64,000 nucleotides of DNA from Effrenium voratum (GCA_963377175.1 CAUJNA010000183.1:1-64000), one strand, 5' to 3'; shown: positions 32,139 to 42,995, numbered from the stretch's first letter. Notes: a model not told the origin generated them from the letters alone. Numbers and translations are program-made.

Positions 32139-32222
32139 CACGTCGCTCTTTTCACTTTGTGCACATGTAGCCTTTTGTTGATCAAGAGAAAAGGAGCCCC
32201 ACTGCGTCTTCGCGGGTTCGAG
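32139..32222 (+). repeat. 3' LTR of copia 1
   Basis: Identical to 23794-23877. Followed by the second ATAAC target copy at 32223-32227. Confidence 0.9.
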
Positions 32223-32430
32223 ATAACTACTCGTTGTTTTCGGTAAGCGCCTGGGCTGTCCCGCAAATCGGTCTATCTATGGCATACCAGTGACTGCCGC
32301 AGGCGCTTCTGTTCAGGACCGAAGATATTAGGGTGTAAATCGGAAGGCAAACCCGTGCTCACCTGTTGTAATACAACTACTTATTGTTTTCGGTAAGCGC
32401 CTGGGCTGTCCTATCTGTGGCATGGGCGGA
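32223..32430 (+). repeat. Right part of the split tandem repeat plus a second unit
   Basis: ACTACTCGTTGTTTTCGGTAA and GGGCTGTCC complete the first unit. 32286 onward (CCAGTGACTGCCGC) starts a second unit that ends with the same GTTTTCGGTAAGCG, GGGCTGTCC at about 32380-32412. This shows the pre-insertion target was a tandem pair. Confidence 0.75.
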
Positions 32431-33078
32431 TGTCAGTGTTCGCTCAAGCTTCCTCCTCAGTCCTGCAACCCGGCTGCGAAGGACTCCAAGGCGTTTGTTC
32501 CATGCACCTTTCCCCCAAGCGCCACCGCCAAAGCTTCCACCTCGCTTGCCCATGACGATGGGGCTGGAGCTGCTACTGAAATTTTGAGCGAAACTAGCTG
32601 CAACATGTTGCTTCGAAACAACTGCCCCTTCGCTACTCATGACATGTTGGACGACCGGCAGTTCACTGTTTGCGAACACTCTGAGCATAAGGCTTCGACG
32701 GGGGCGTCCAGGCAGGCTTGGCAGAGACCGTCAAAGCTGAAACTGTAGTGTTGCGTTCTGTGTTGATTATGTTCGTTCCGAGCTCTTGCTTCATATGAAA
32801 ATAGCTGCAGCAATCAGGCATTGTCGTTGCAGCGACAAAAACTCACAAGCCATGGAAAACAAGTTCACGTGGTCACATCCGAATGACTGAAGATCTTCCA
32901 CGACCGCCGCGGCCCATGCTGAGCGCAGGGGTTTCAGAGCCAAGATACGAACCTTTGGGGCCAAGTGCTGCGTGCCGTTGGGGCTCGCAAGGCAACTAGC
33001 CCGCTGTTTTCTTCAAAGCTCTGTGGAAACGCCCGCCACGAAATCTGTACCTTAGGCTGCCAAAATGCTGCGCCTGCC
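32431..33078. other. Unassigned stretch
   Basis: A minus frame (32377-32688) with Ser and Gly runs (SSSSSPIVMGKRGGSFGGG) has no recognised family. The rest shows no repeat or gene I can support. Confidence 0.3.
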
Positions 33079-34309
33079 AAACATGGGTTTGGCCAGACTG
33101 CTTTCCATGTTGTTTCGCTGGCAGGTGCGCTATATAGCCCAACTGGAGGTCATCAAGGCGCAGTCACGCTAGCCAGGCCGACCTGCGTCGCCACGTTGAA
33201 GGCAGAAAAGGATGAGCTGAAGGCCGACAATCGAACCCTTCGAGCGGAGAACGAGGCCTGGAAGGCCGAGAAGGGCGCGTGGGAGACTGAGCTCAGGGAA
33301 CTAAGGCTGGCGAAGGATGGCTTGGAGGCCGCGCGAAAACACTAAACTTCCTTTGATGATACACTGCCAAGGCGTCGTCCAGCGCGCCCACATCAATGAC
33401 AGCTTGTTCGTAACCAACTTCTTGCAACACAGCGTGGAATGAGGGGAAAAGCTGAATCTTCGTGACCGCCATGCACAAGGGCCCCAATGGGCACAAATAC
33501 GACACGATCCTAGCTCAAATCTTTGTCAAGTGCCACAAACTACATTAAACCGGTAGGTGAGCCCTGAAAAAAAACCACAATGAAGACAAGGCGTCAAGAA
33601 GCACACACGCGCACAAGCGTTGCACAAATCTGTCTGCTCAAAGTTTTTTCGCGCACAACGTCAAACTCCAGCAGCCTCAAAAATCGTCCGCCTGCCAACT
33701 TCACAGGAAGCCAAAAAGGATTTACAGGAGGCCAAAAGCATTTGCGCCTCAAGCAAGGCGGCGCCATCACCGCGGCCGTTTCCGGGACAGCTCAGCCTAG
33801 CCAAGACGCTGGCAACGGGAAACACAGGGCTGTCTAACATGCCCCCGGCCTGCGCGGTTGTCCTGATCATAGCTGACGCGGCCCTGTTGGTGGCTTTCTC
33901 CTGCGCGCAATCCGAATGCTGCTACAACTCTCGACACAGGCCCGCCTTATCAATCAACTGGGCAATTTCCCGCCGCAACTCCAAGACTTCGGTTTGGAGG
34001 CTGTTCACCCAGGAGTTGCCGCGGACAGACGCAGCCTCCAAGCCATCCTTCGCCAGCCTTAGTTCCCTGAGCTCAGTCTCCCACGCGTCCTTCTCGGCCT
34101 TCCAGGCCTCGTTCTCCGCTCGAAGGGTTCGATTGTCGGCCTTCAGCTCATCCTTTTCACGTGGCGAGCTCGGCGCTCCTGCGCAGGGGTGCGGCAGATA
34201 GCGCAGGTCGGCCTGGCAAGCGTGACTGCGCCTTGATGACCTCCAGTTGGGCTATATAGCGCACCTGCCAGCGAAACAACATGGAAAGCAGTCTGGCCAA
34301 ACCCATGTT
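33079..34309. repeat. Long inverted repeat (arms 33079-33334 and 34030-34309) carrying a coiled-coil gene fragment
   Basis: The arms are near-perfect reverse complements, apart from 24 extra bases in the right arm. Both encode MGLARLLSMLFRWQVRYIAQ and, in another frame, the heptad stretch KDELKADNRTLRAENEAW. The right arm, read on minus, continues past the repeat into LQTEVLELRREIAQLIDKAG before a stop, so it is the longer copy and the left arm a partial inverted duplicate. About 695 bp lie between the arms, including the ASCH fragment. Transcription would give a hairpin RNA. Confidence 0.8.
33345..33480 (-). pseudogene. ASCH domain fragment
   Basis: The minus frame reads VTKIQLFPSFHAVLQEVGY, EQAVIDVGALDDALAVYHQ, which lines up with VVVESLQVLADVGF, ENAIPDAECLEDAVAVYH of the Helitron 2 ASCH domain. 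Only the middle of the domain survives; the GxKxxExR start and the last strand are absent. It lies directly beside the left arm of the inverted repeat, suggesting it arrived with a captured or rearranged Helitron segment. Confidence 0.55.
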
Positions 34310-34562
34310 TAAGTTTGAGGGGCGTGGCACCTCTTTGTCCCGAGCGGCCCTTCTCGCAGACTCCCGATTGAACTGCGAAAGGCTCCTAGAACAAAAAGCT
34401 TGAAGCTGGCGCGGGAAGCTGACGCGGTCCTGTTGTTGCAGCTCCAGCTCCTGCAGCGAGCACGGAAGCAAGCCAAAAATCGATTTGCGCCTTTTGTTCC
34501 CTCAGGCCCAATTCCATCCCTCTAGTCCACTTCAGTCCCAGTCACTCCCTCTACACACCCGA
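33481..34562. other. Inverted-repeat spacer, right arm and flank
   Basis: Outside the arm at 34030-34309, the minus frame 34157-34471 starts MLPCSLQELELQQQDRVSF and runs into the coiled-coil fragment. Nothing else recognised. Confidence 0.35.
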
Positions 34563-37540
34563 GGAGCGACCTCTTCCAACTACTCTTCGGCTAGGATTCT
34601 TGAAACAGAGCGTTTTCCAAAGCAAAGTGCGAAACAAATGAGAATTAGAAATTTGTAGCGTGAATGAATCGGTGGGGAGTTGCTAAATATTTCCGGACGA
34701 AAGTTTGCTGTAGCCAGTGGCGCTGAAGAGCGGTTTTTTTCCAACTACTGCTCGACTAGGATTTTTAAGCTCGGCTAGGATTTTTTTAACAGAACGTCTT
34801 CGAAAACAGAGTGCAAAGAATTGTCACAATCGAAACTTCTACCGCGAGTCGCTAGGATTTTGCTACGAAATTCCCGGACGAAAATGTGATGGAGTGAGCG
34901 GCGCTGAAGAGGGACCTTTCTCCGACTACTTATCAGCCAGGATTTTCAATCAGAGCCTTTTCGAAGAAAAAGTGCGCAAAAATAAGAAAATCGAAATTTA
35001 TACTGCGAATCGCTGGGGTTTTGCTACCCGAATTCCAGGACGAAAATGTGATGCAGCGAGTGGATCTGAAGAATGACTTTTTTCCAACTACTTTTCGGCT
35101 AGGATTTTGAAACAGAGCGTTTTCGGACAAAAAGTGCGAAAAAATGAGAAAATCGAAATTTATACTGCGAATCGCTCTGATTTTGCTACCGAAATTCCCG
35201 GACGAAAGTGTGATGGAGTGAGCGGCGCAGAAGAGGGACCATTTTCCGACTACTCTTCAGCCAGGATTTTTGAAACAGAGCCTTTTCGAAGAAAAAGTGC
35301 GCAAAACATGAGAAAATCGAAATTTATACTGCGAATCGCTGGGGTTTTGCTACCGAAATTCCCGGACGAAAATGTGATGCAGCGAGTGGATCTGAAGAGC
35401 GACCTTTTTCCAACTACTTATCAGCCAGGATTTTGAAACAGAGCGTTTTCGAACAAAAAGTGCGAAACAATATGAAAAAATCGAAATTTATACTGCGAAT
35501 CGCTGGGGTTTTGCTACCGAAATTCCCGGACGAAAATGTGATGCAGCGAGTGGATCTGAAGAGCGACCTTTTTCCAACTACCTGGACCTTCATTCGTTAC
35601 ATAAATTTGTGTCCCTTGGGTGTTTCGTAGCAGAAATTTGCTAGTCGGGCGTTTTTCGGGGGAACGGGCACAATTTTGGATTCGAGCATTTTTGGCTACT
35701 GCGGCGGCTTCTCTCATCTCATATAGCCTGTTGCGTGGACACATGTGAAACATACCCGCAAAACGGGCGCAAATACCCGCAAAACGAGCGCAAATACCCG
35801 CAAAACGAGCGCAAATCCAAAACATGTAGCACTTGGTATTTTGCAAGAAGCCCGTGTTCATGAAACGAGCGCTTTTTGGGGAACGAGCACTTTTTGGATC
35901 ATTGGGCGAAAATAAATGCCCCGAGCACTTTTCTTTCGTGACACAAATTTATGTAACAATGGAAGGTCCAGGTACTTATCAGCCAGGATTTTGAAACAGA
36001 GCGTTTTCGAACAAAAAGTGCGAAAAAATAAGAAAATCGAAATTTATACTGCAAATCGCTGGGGTTTTGCTACCGAAATTCCCGGACGAAAACGTGATGC
36101 AGCGAGTGGATCTGAAGAGCGACCTTTTTCCAACTACTCTTCGGCTAGGATTTTTTAAACGGAGCGTTTTCGAACAAAAAGTGCGAAAAAATGAGAAAAT
36201 CAAAATTTCTACCGCGAATTGCAGGGGTTTTGCTACCGAAATTCCCGGACAGAAGTGTGATGCAGTCAGTGGTGCTGAAGAGCGACCTCTTCCAACTACT
36301 CTTCGGCTAGGATTTTTTAAACAGAGCGTTTTTCAACACAAAGTGCGAAAATATGAAAAATCGAAATTTGTAGCGCAAATTGCAGGCGTTTGCCACGGAA
36401 ATTCCCGGGCGAGAGCTGGATGCAGGCAGTGGCGCTGCGGAGCGACCTCTTCCAACTACTCTTCAGCTAGGATTTTTTAAACAGAGCGCTTTCTAACACG
36501 GAGTGCGAAAAAATGAAAAATCGAAACTTGTAGCGCAAATTGCTGGGGTTTTGCTACGAAATTCCCGGACAGAAGTGTGATGCAGTCAGTGGTGCTGAAG
36601 AGCGACCTCTTCCAACTACTCTTCGGCTAGGATTTTTTAAACAGAGCGTTTTTCAACACAAAGTGCGAAAATATGAAAAATCGAAATTTGTAGCGCAAAT
36701 TGCAGGCGTTTGCCACGGAAATTCCCGGGCGAGAGCTGGATGCAGCCAGTAGCGCTGCAGAGCGACCTCTTCCAACTACTCTTCAGCTAGGATTTTTTAA
36801 ACAGAGCGCTTTCTAACACGGAGTGCGAAAAAATGAAAATTCGAAACTTGTAGCGCAAATTGCTGGGGTTTTGCTACGAAATTCCCGGACAGAAGTGTGA
36901 TGCGGTCAGTGGTGCTGAAGAGCGACCTCTTCCAACTACTCTTCGGCTAGGATTTTTTAAACAGAGCGTTTTTCAACACAAAGTGCGAAAATATGAAAAC
37001 TCGAAATTTGTAGCGCAAAGTGCTGGGGTTTCGCCACTAAATTCCCGGACAGAAGGGTGATGCAGCCAGTGGTGCTGAAGAGCGACCTCTTCCAACTACT
37101 CTTCGGCTAGGATTTTTGAAACGGAGCGTTTTCGATAAAAAACGAAAAAATGAAAAGTCGAAATTTGTAGCGCAAATTGCAGGGCTTTTGCTACGCGAAT
37201 TCCTGGGCGAGAGCTGGATGCAGCCAGTGGTGCTGCAGAGCGACCTCTTCCAACTACTCCTCAGCTAGGATTTTTTAAACAGAGCGCTTTCTAACACGGA
37301 GTGCGAAAATATGAAAATTCGAAATTTGTAGCGCAAATTGCAGGGCTTTTGCTACGCAAATTCCTGGGCGAGAGCTGGATGCAGCCAGTAGCGCTGCAGA
37401 GCGACCTCTTCCAACTACTCCTGAGCTAGGATTTTTTAGACAGAGCGTTTCTAACACGGAGTGCGAAAAAAAGAAAATTCGAAATTTGTAGCGCGAATTG
37501 CAGGGCTTTTGCCACGAAATTCCCGGACATATCCCCCCAA
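34563..37540 (+). repeat. Satellite array, unit about 160 bp, about 16 copies
   Basis: The word (G/C)CTAGGATTTT recurs at about 34591, 34756-34776, 34939, 35100, 35262, 35427, 35985, 36147, 36309, 36468, 36628, 36788, 36948, 37110, 37266 and 37428. Units carry AACAAAAAGTGCGAAAA, GGGGTTTTGCTACCGAAATT, CCCGGACG and GAGCGACCT. The left half and right half form two subfamilies (AAATTTATACTGCGAAT versus AAATTTGTAGCGCAAAT), so the array grew in blocks. It is interrupted by the insertion at 35581-35972. The open frames are unit-borne. Confidence 0.9.
35581..35972. mobile_element. 392-bp non-autonomous inverted-repeat transposon (MITE) with TA target duplication
   Basis: Terminal inverted repeats of about 33 bp start CCTGGACCTT at both ends and share GTTACATAAATTTGTGTC, with two single-base differences. 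TA flanks each end (35579-35580 and 35973-35974), and the satellite unit around it (CCAACTA / CTTATCAG) rejoins cleanly without the element. A TA duplication is typical of Tc1/mariner-type transposons. It encodes no transposase. Inside are three copies of a 21-bp unit (ACCCGCAAAACGRGCGCAAAT, 35754-35816). Confidence 0.85.
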
Positions 37541-37715
37541 GAAAAAGAGCTGATGGAAGCTCCCCAAGAAAAAGAACCGATGGACCCAAGAAAAAGAGCT
37601 GATGGAAGCTCCCCCAAGAAGAAAAACCTGATGGAAGCTCCCCTAAACCTCTTCAAGAAAAATGAGCTGATGGAGGCTCCCCCAAGAAAAGGGGCTGATG
37701 GAAGCTGAAGGCCGA
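37536..37715 (+). repeat. Tandem repeat, unit about 30 bp (CCAAGAAAAAGAGCTGATGG)
   Basis: Six imperfect copies of CCAAGAAAAAGAGCTGATGG with AAGCTCCC. In one frame it runs on without stop into the fibre-like ORF (PPKKGADGSLKADWSALL), so it may have been the N-terminal repeat of that protein. Confidence 0.75.
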
Positions 37716-38264
37716 CTGGTCTGCCTTGTTGGAGAGACCCGTGGTCATCACGGCGCTCCAGGGGGCCAAGGCCGACGCGACGCTGCTGGCCTCGTTCGCC
37801 ACGAACACCGCGCTCTCAGCCAGCGAGACCACGCTCCAGAGCGCCCTCGACGCAATCCTCGCGGAGCTTGCCGCCCTGCAGCTTTCCGGCAGCGGCGGAG
37901 TTGTTAACGCGCCGGCCTGGGCGGGCTTCGTGGAAGCAACGTCGTTCGCAACCTGCATCTGGAGGCTCCTCTCTCTGCTGCGCTGGCCAACGGCGACGAC
38001 ACGCTGAGCATCACGGCCGACTGCTACTCCGTCGCAGCGGCGGACGCGGCCCTTGCGGCTGCGCTGCTGGCCTACTACACCTCCTCACAAGTGGACGCGT
38101 TGTTGGTCGACTATCGAACAAGCACGGCGCAGACTACCGCACGGCAAGCGCGCAGGACACACAGACGCAGGCCGCCATCGCAGGCGCGCTGCTGGCCTAC
38201 CGGACGGGCCCGGACCAGGACGTCTTCACAACCAACCAAATCACCTCGGCACTGGCACGGCCTT
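37705..38264 (+). pseudogene. Fibre-like repetitive protein fragment
   Basis: The frame reads LKADWSALLERPVVITALQG, ASFATNTALSASETTLQSAL, then after a frame change ANGDDTLSITADCYSVAAAD, LLAYYTSSQVDALLVDYRT and, after another, AAIAGALLAYRTGPDQDVFT. Short Ala-rich helices with YYTxxQVDALL are typical of phage-tail-fibre-like and algal-virus repeat proteins. Next to a Polinton-type integrase this suggests viral origin. Similarity is by style only; no specific family is certain. Confidence 0.35.
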
Positions 38265-38314
38265 GAGCATCGCAGCCGCGCTGCTCAGCTACTGCCGAAG
38301 AACCCATAAGAAAC

Positions 38315-39157
38315 ATGGCTGACGCCCGCAGACGAACCATCAAGGCCGTCTACGAGGATCCCCGCGCAGGCTTCGGCAGCATAGCGCAGACGCTGCGGCA
38401 GGCTCAGGTGCGTGAACCAGGACTGACCGCAGAAAGGCTACAACAGCTTCGTGCCTCGAGCCCATGAACCAGCTGCAGGTGGACCTGGCAGACATGAAGG
38501 CCTTCGGGGGCAAGTCCTACCCCTTCATGCTGGTGGCCATCGATGCGCTGACCAAAAAAGTGGCCGCGGAGCCGCTGAAGGACCGTCTTGCGACGGCGGG
38601 CATGAAGAAGGTGTTCCAAGCCCTGGGGGTGCCGGCCAACGTGTGCTCCGACGACGGCTCCAAGTTCAAGAGGGAGTTCAAGGAGCTGATGGATTTCTGG
38701 AACATCGAGAAGCAGGTGACCAGGGGTCACGCCTACTTTGCAGAGCGCACCATCCGCACCATCAAGGAGGCCATGCTGCGTCGCATAGCAGCCGGAGCGG
38801 GCCGGCGGGGCCAGTGGCACCTCATGCTGCCTGACATCTTGAACCAAATCAACGGAAGGAAGCACGCTACCACGCAGGTGGCGCCGAACCTCGCCTACTC
38901 AGACCCCGAAATGGCTGAGATTGCTCTGCGCAACATCGAGCGCAGGGCCAAACACAAGGTGGAGCCCGGAAATCAAGGTCGGGGATATGGTTAGGATCAA
39001 GGTTAAGCCGATCGAAAGCAGGGTCTCCTACAGGGTCAACAAGATAGCCTGGAGCGAAAAGGTGTACGGGGTAGCCTCCGCCGAGAGCGGGGAGATGGGG
39101 GCAAGGTTTGGCTTGGAGGGGTGGCCGGAAAAGGTGGTGCACAGGCTCTCTCTTTAG
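38315..39157 (+). pseudogene. Polinton/Maverick-type integrase, frameshifted
   Basis: The N-terminal helix IKAVYEDPRAGFGSIAQTL matches the conserved start of these integrases. After a frame change near 38450 the main frame (38464-38994) has LQVDLADMKAF (first Asp), ANVCSDDGSKFKREFKEL (second Asp) and HAYFAERTIRTIKEAM (Glu), about 30 residues apart, close to the D-D-E core, and RKHATTQVAPNLAYSD. A last frame change near 38970 leads to IKVGDMVRIKVKPIES, the C-terminal chromo/SH3-like part, ending at 39157. It may be a relic of a Polinton-like virus or a related DNA transposon. Confidence 0.65.
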
Positions 39158-39982
39158 AGGGGGTTTCCCAAATGGATTCTATTCTACCTGACAGGCTCCT
39201 AGCACTCGTCCGTCCAGGAAACGACCTCGTCCTGCGAAGGATTTGAAACCTAAAACGCCGCGCGCAGGCGTGTGGCTGCAACATAACGACCCCTAGATAT
39301 GCTTGCAAAATGCCCCGCAGCTGCGTTTCTGCAAGGCGAGCTATTAAAAAAACATGGAAAAAAAGAAAGCCAGCCAGAAAGCCAGCCAGAAGCCAGCCAG
39401 AAGCCAGCCAAACTAGCCAGAAGCCAGCCAAACCAGGAAAGCCAGAGCTGTGGCTTCGGGCAAGGAAGCTGCTCTCTGCCCTTGCTTGCCGCCTGCCGCG
39501 GCTTGTCAGATTCGTTGGTCGCCGCTTGCTGTTGCTCCCGACTTACGTAACTTTGCCGCGGTGCGCGCTTGCCGCTTTTGTGTCGCGCTTGGTTTGTTAA
39601 GTTGCGCTGGCCGCGTGTGGAAGCTGGCGCTTGGAGGCGGGTCCTGGGTGGGTGGGATTAAAATCGAAACTTTTGATGAGCTTCGCTTTGAAAAATCTAC
39701 GGCTTGAAATCTTTGAGCCCTAAACCCAAAGCCTCTATTCTCTACTCTAGTATATATATTTAAATGTTTGCCCTACAACGGGTGCGCCTGCAGGGGGCTT
39801 TCTTGAGACTTTCTTTTCAGTTCTGCGCGTGTCCCGCAAGCTTCTGAATCGGTTTCGTTGTTCAAATCCAAGTTCGGGGCCAAAAGTGCAAATTTTGCCA
39901 CGCGCTAAACTTGCGCACTTTCTGGGTCGGGCCCTCTTGGCCGCGGCTGAGCCGTGGGCGCGGCGGGGCCCCGCCGCAGTTT

Positions 39983-40048
39983 CGGTGGCCTAGTGGTCGT
40001 GCGTCCGTCTCTGAAGCGGGTGGTCCCGGGCTCGGTTCCTCCCTGGCG
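39983..40048 (+). other. tRNA-like segment (A-box and B-box-like) in unit A1
   Basis: TGGCCTAGTGG resembles a pol III A box and GGGCTCGGTTCC, about 45 bp on, resembles a B box with one extra base. Arms do not fold as a complete tRNA, so it is a tRNA-derived relic, possibly the head of a SINE. Similar segments: 40246-40302, 41332-41400 and 42996-43066. Confidence 0.35.
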
Positions 40049-41037
40049 AGCGCTTTGCGCGCGCTTTGCGCTGAGTCGGCCCGCGCTCTGAAAGGTTTCT
40101 TTCCAATTCTTTGTGTTTCCCGCAAGTGTCTAAACCTGTTTTGCTGTTCGAGCAGAAGTTGCCAAATTTCGCGCGCGCTAAACTTACGCTCTTTCTAGGT
40201 CAGGGCCTTGCCCGCGCGCGGGCCGCGGGCGCGGGGCTCCCGCCGCAGCTTCTGTGGCCCAGTGGTCTTGCGGCCATCTCTGAAGCGGGTGGTCCCGGGC
40301 CAATTTATCCAGGCCGGCTTCTCAAAGCGCAGTTGCCGTTTTATCAAGCCCCGATGGCAACTTTATGATGGTTGCGGCGGGAAGGGCCAACCCTTAGGTT
40401 TGGCCCAGCCGCTATTGCGCCGCATAAGCAGTTTATCAGCGGCTCGGTTCCTCCCTGGCGCGCACTGTTTTTCGTGGGCAATGTTTTTCGCGTTCGTTTC
40501 CATTATGCTTGATCGGCTCTCTGAGCACTTCGCGGTCGGGCAATCAAGAAAGCGCGGCAGCCTTTCGTCATCATTACGCTTGATCCGCTCTCTGAGCACT
40601 TTCGCGGTCGAAACGCTCTTGGCTCTGCGCGGCGCAGAACTTCGAAGCTGGTGGGGCGTGCTGCAACTCAGCTAAACGCGAACTCGAAATCATCGCCAAG
40701 CCGTTAGGGCTGCTTCATGAAGCGCTTCTCAGCGGACGTAGTTTCCTGGCCCCTTGCGCGCAGAAACTCGCAGCTACTCTCTGCCCTTGCAACATATTGC
40801 TTGCCGCCTGCCAGTTTGTCTTGTTCGCTGCTCGCCGATTTTTGAAGTTCGTCACCTGCTTTGTCGGTCGCGCTGCGCGCGCGCGCCCTCTCGCCGCTTT
40901 GCTTTCGTTGCGTTCGATTTGTTCATTTGCGCTGGTGTGGAAGCTTGCCCTTGGTAGCGGGCCTGGGTGGGTGGGGTTGAGATCGAAGCTTTTGATTGAC
41001 GTCGCTAAGAAGATTTCCATGTCTCAAAACCTGTGAA

Positions 41038-41072
41038 CCCTAAACCCTAAACCCTAAACCCTAAACCCTAAA
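41038..41072 (+). repeat. Interstitial telomeric repeat (CCCTAAA x5)
   Basis: Separates unit A1 from B1. Confidence 0.9.
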
Positions 41073-41331
41073 CCTAACTTCTAATTACTTGAATATTAAT
41101 TTAAAAGTTAAAGCCAAAACGGTCGCACGGCTGCGCCTAACACTGGAGCTTCTCGAAGCTTGTTCTTAAGTTCTGCGTGTGTCTTGCAAGCTTGTAAATC
41201 TGCTTCGCTGCTCGAATCCAAGTTCGGGGTCCAAAATCGCAAAATTTGCCACGCGCTAAATTTGCGCGCTTTTTCGGCTGGGGCCTTGGCGTCGCAGTTC
41301 AGTTGTGGGCGCGCCGGGGCCCCGCCGCAGG

Positions 41332-41400
41332 GCTGGTGGCTTAGTGGTCGTGCGTCCGTCTCCGAAGTGGGTGGTCCCGGGCTCGGTTCCTCCCTGGCGC
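41332..41400 (+). other. tRNA-like segment in unit B1
   Basis: Same A-box-like (GGCTTAGTGG) and B-box-like (GGGCTCGGTTCC) words and spacing as in unit A1. Confidence 0.35.
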
Positions 41401-41930
41401 GCGCTGTTGTTTGTCGTGGCCCCGTCGCGGTTTCAGGCTGCCGGGCGTAGTCTTTCGCGCCCCTGCCGTGGTTTTCCACTTCCGGCCATCGAAAACATGG
41501 TTCTGATGGACTTGCCGGATCAAAGCTGTGGCACGGGGATTGGAGTTGCTTCTGAAACGCTTCTGAGGGCTTGCGCGAGGCAAGTTTCGAGCTCCCGCTG
41601 TTCCCTCGCAAACTTTCTCTGTAAAACATTCCGGGCTTGCTTTTATTCAGGCCAGAGATCCGTGGCTTCGGGCAAGGAAGCTGCTCTCTGCCCTTGCTCG
41701 CCGCCTGCCGCGGCCTGTCAGCTGCCTCGTCGGTCGCCGCTTGCTGTTGCTCCCGACTTTTGTACCTTTGCCGCAGCGCCGCTCGCCGCTCTTTTGTCGC
41801 GCTTGGCGCGTTGAGTTGCGCTGGCCGCGTGTGGAAGCTGGCGCTTGGAAGCGGGTCCTGGGAGGGTGGGATTAAGATCGAACTTTTGATGAGCTTCGCT
41901 TTGAAAAACCTACGGCTTGAAATAATTGAA

Positions 41931-41953
41931 CCCTAAACCCTAAACCCTAAACC
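41931..41953 (+). repeat. Interstitial telomeric repeat (CCCTAAA x3)
   Basis: Separates unit B1 from A2. Confidence 0.85.
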
Positions 41954-42735
41954 TCTATTCTCTATTCTCTACTCTAGTATATATATATATATTTAAATGT
42001 TTGCCCTACAACGGGTGCGCCCGCAGGGGGCTTTCTTAAGACTTTCTTTTTCCAAGTTCGGGCAGATTTTGCGCGCGTTAAACTTGCGCGCTTTCTGGGT
42101 CAGGGCCTCGTGCCCGCGCGTGGGCCGCGGGCGCGGCGGGGCCCCGCCGCAGCTTCTGTGCCCGAGCGGTCGCGCTTCCGTGGGTGGTCCCGGGCTCGTT
42201 GTTTCGGGCTGCCACGACGTTTTTCATGGCCGCGCCGTGGTTTTCCACTTCCGGCAATCAAGAAAGCGCGGCAGCCTTTCGTCATCATTACGCTTGATCC
42301 GCTCTCTGAGCACTTTCGCGGTCGAAACGCTTTTGGCTTTGTGCGGCGCAGAACTTCCAAGCTGGTGGGGCGTGCTGCAACTCAGCCAGACGCGAACTCG
42401 AAATCATCGCCAAGCCGTTGGGGCTGCTTCATGAAGCACTTCTCAGCGGACGTAGTTTCCTGGCCTTGCGCACAGAAACTCGCAGCTACTCTCTGCCCTT
42501 GCTTGCCGCCTGCCAATTTGTCTTGTTCGCTGCTCGCCGATTTTTGCAGTTCGTCGCCTACTTCGTCGGTCGCGCTGCGCGCGCGCCCTCTCGCCGCTTT
42601 GCTTTCGCTGCGTTCGATTTGTTCAGTTGCGCTGGTGTGGAAGCTGACCCTTGGTAGCGGGCCTGGGTGGGTGGGATTGAGATCAAAACTTTTGATTCAT
42701 GTTGCTATGAAGATTTCCATGTCTCAAATCCTATG

Positions 42736-42759
42736 AACCCTAAACCCTAAACCCTAAAC
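42736..42759 (+). repeat. Interstitial telomeric repeat (CCCTAAA x3)
   Basis: Separates unit A2 from B2. Confidence 0.85.
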
Positions 42760-42995
42760 CTAACTTCTAATTACTTTAATATTAATGTAAAAGTTAAAGC
42801 CAAAACGGTCGTACCGGTGGGGGCTTCTTGAAGCTTGTTTTTAAGTTCTGCACGTGTCTTGCGAGCTTCTAAATCTGCTTCGCTGCTCAAATCCAAGTTC
42901 GGTTCGGGGCAAATTTGCCGCGCGCTAAACGCGCTTTCTAGGTCGGGGCCTCCTGCCCCGCGCGTGGGCCGTGGGCGCGCGGGGCCCCGCCGCAG

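Larger units (their letters stand above)
23794..32222 (+). mobile_element. Structurally complete Ty1/copia-type LTR retrotransposon
   Basis: Identical 84-bp LTRs at 23794-23877 and 32139-32222, flanked by ATAAC (23789-23793 and 32223-32227), a 5-bp target duplication as expected for copia. A primer site follows the left LTR and a purine run (GAGGGGAG) precedes the right one. The order is gag, protease, methyltransferase-like, integrase, RT, RNase H, then a third ORF. Integrase before RT defines the copia class. The structure says recent insertion, yet the gag-integrase half has about eight frame changes, while RT-RNase H (746 codons) and ORF3 (492 codons) are open. Assembly indels could explain this. 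The LTRs are very short and lack the usual TG...CA ends. Confidence 0.9.

Noticed and set aside
36067..36480. 137-codon frame in the 160-bp satellite
   Set aside because: Open only because units lack stops in one phase; unit length is not a multiple of three.
34563..37540. CRISPR array
   Set aside because: Whole units repeat with drift and there are no unique spacers between short identical repeats.
39983..40048. Functional tRNA gene
   Set aside because: A- and B-box-like words are present, but no complete acceptor or T arm pairs.
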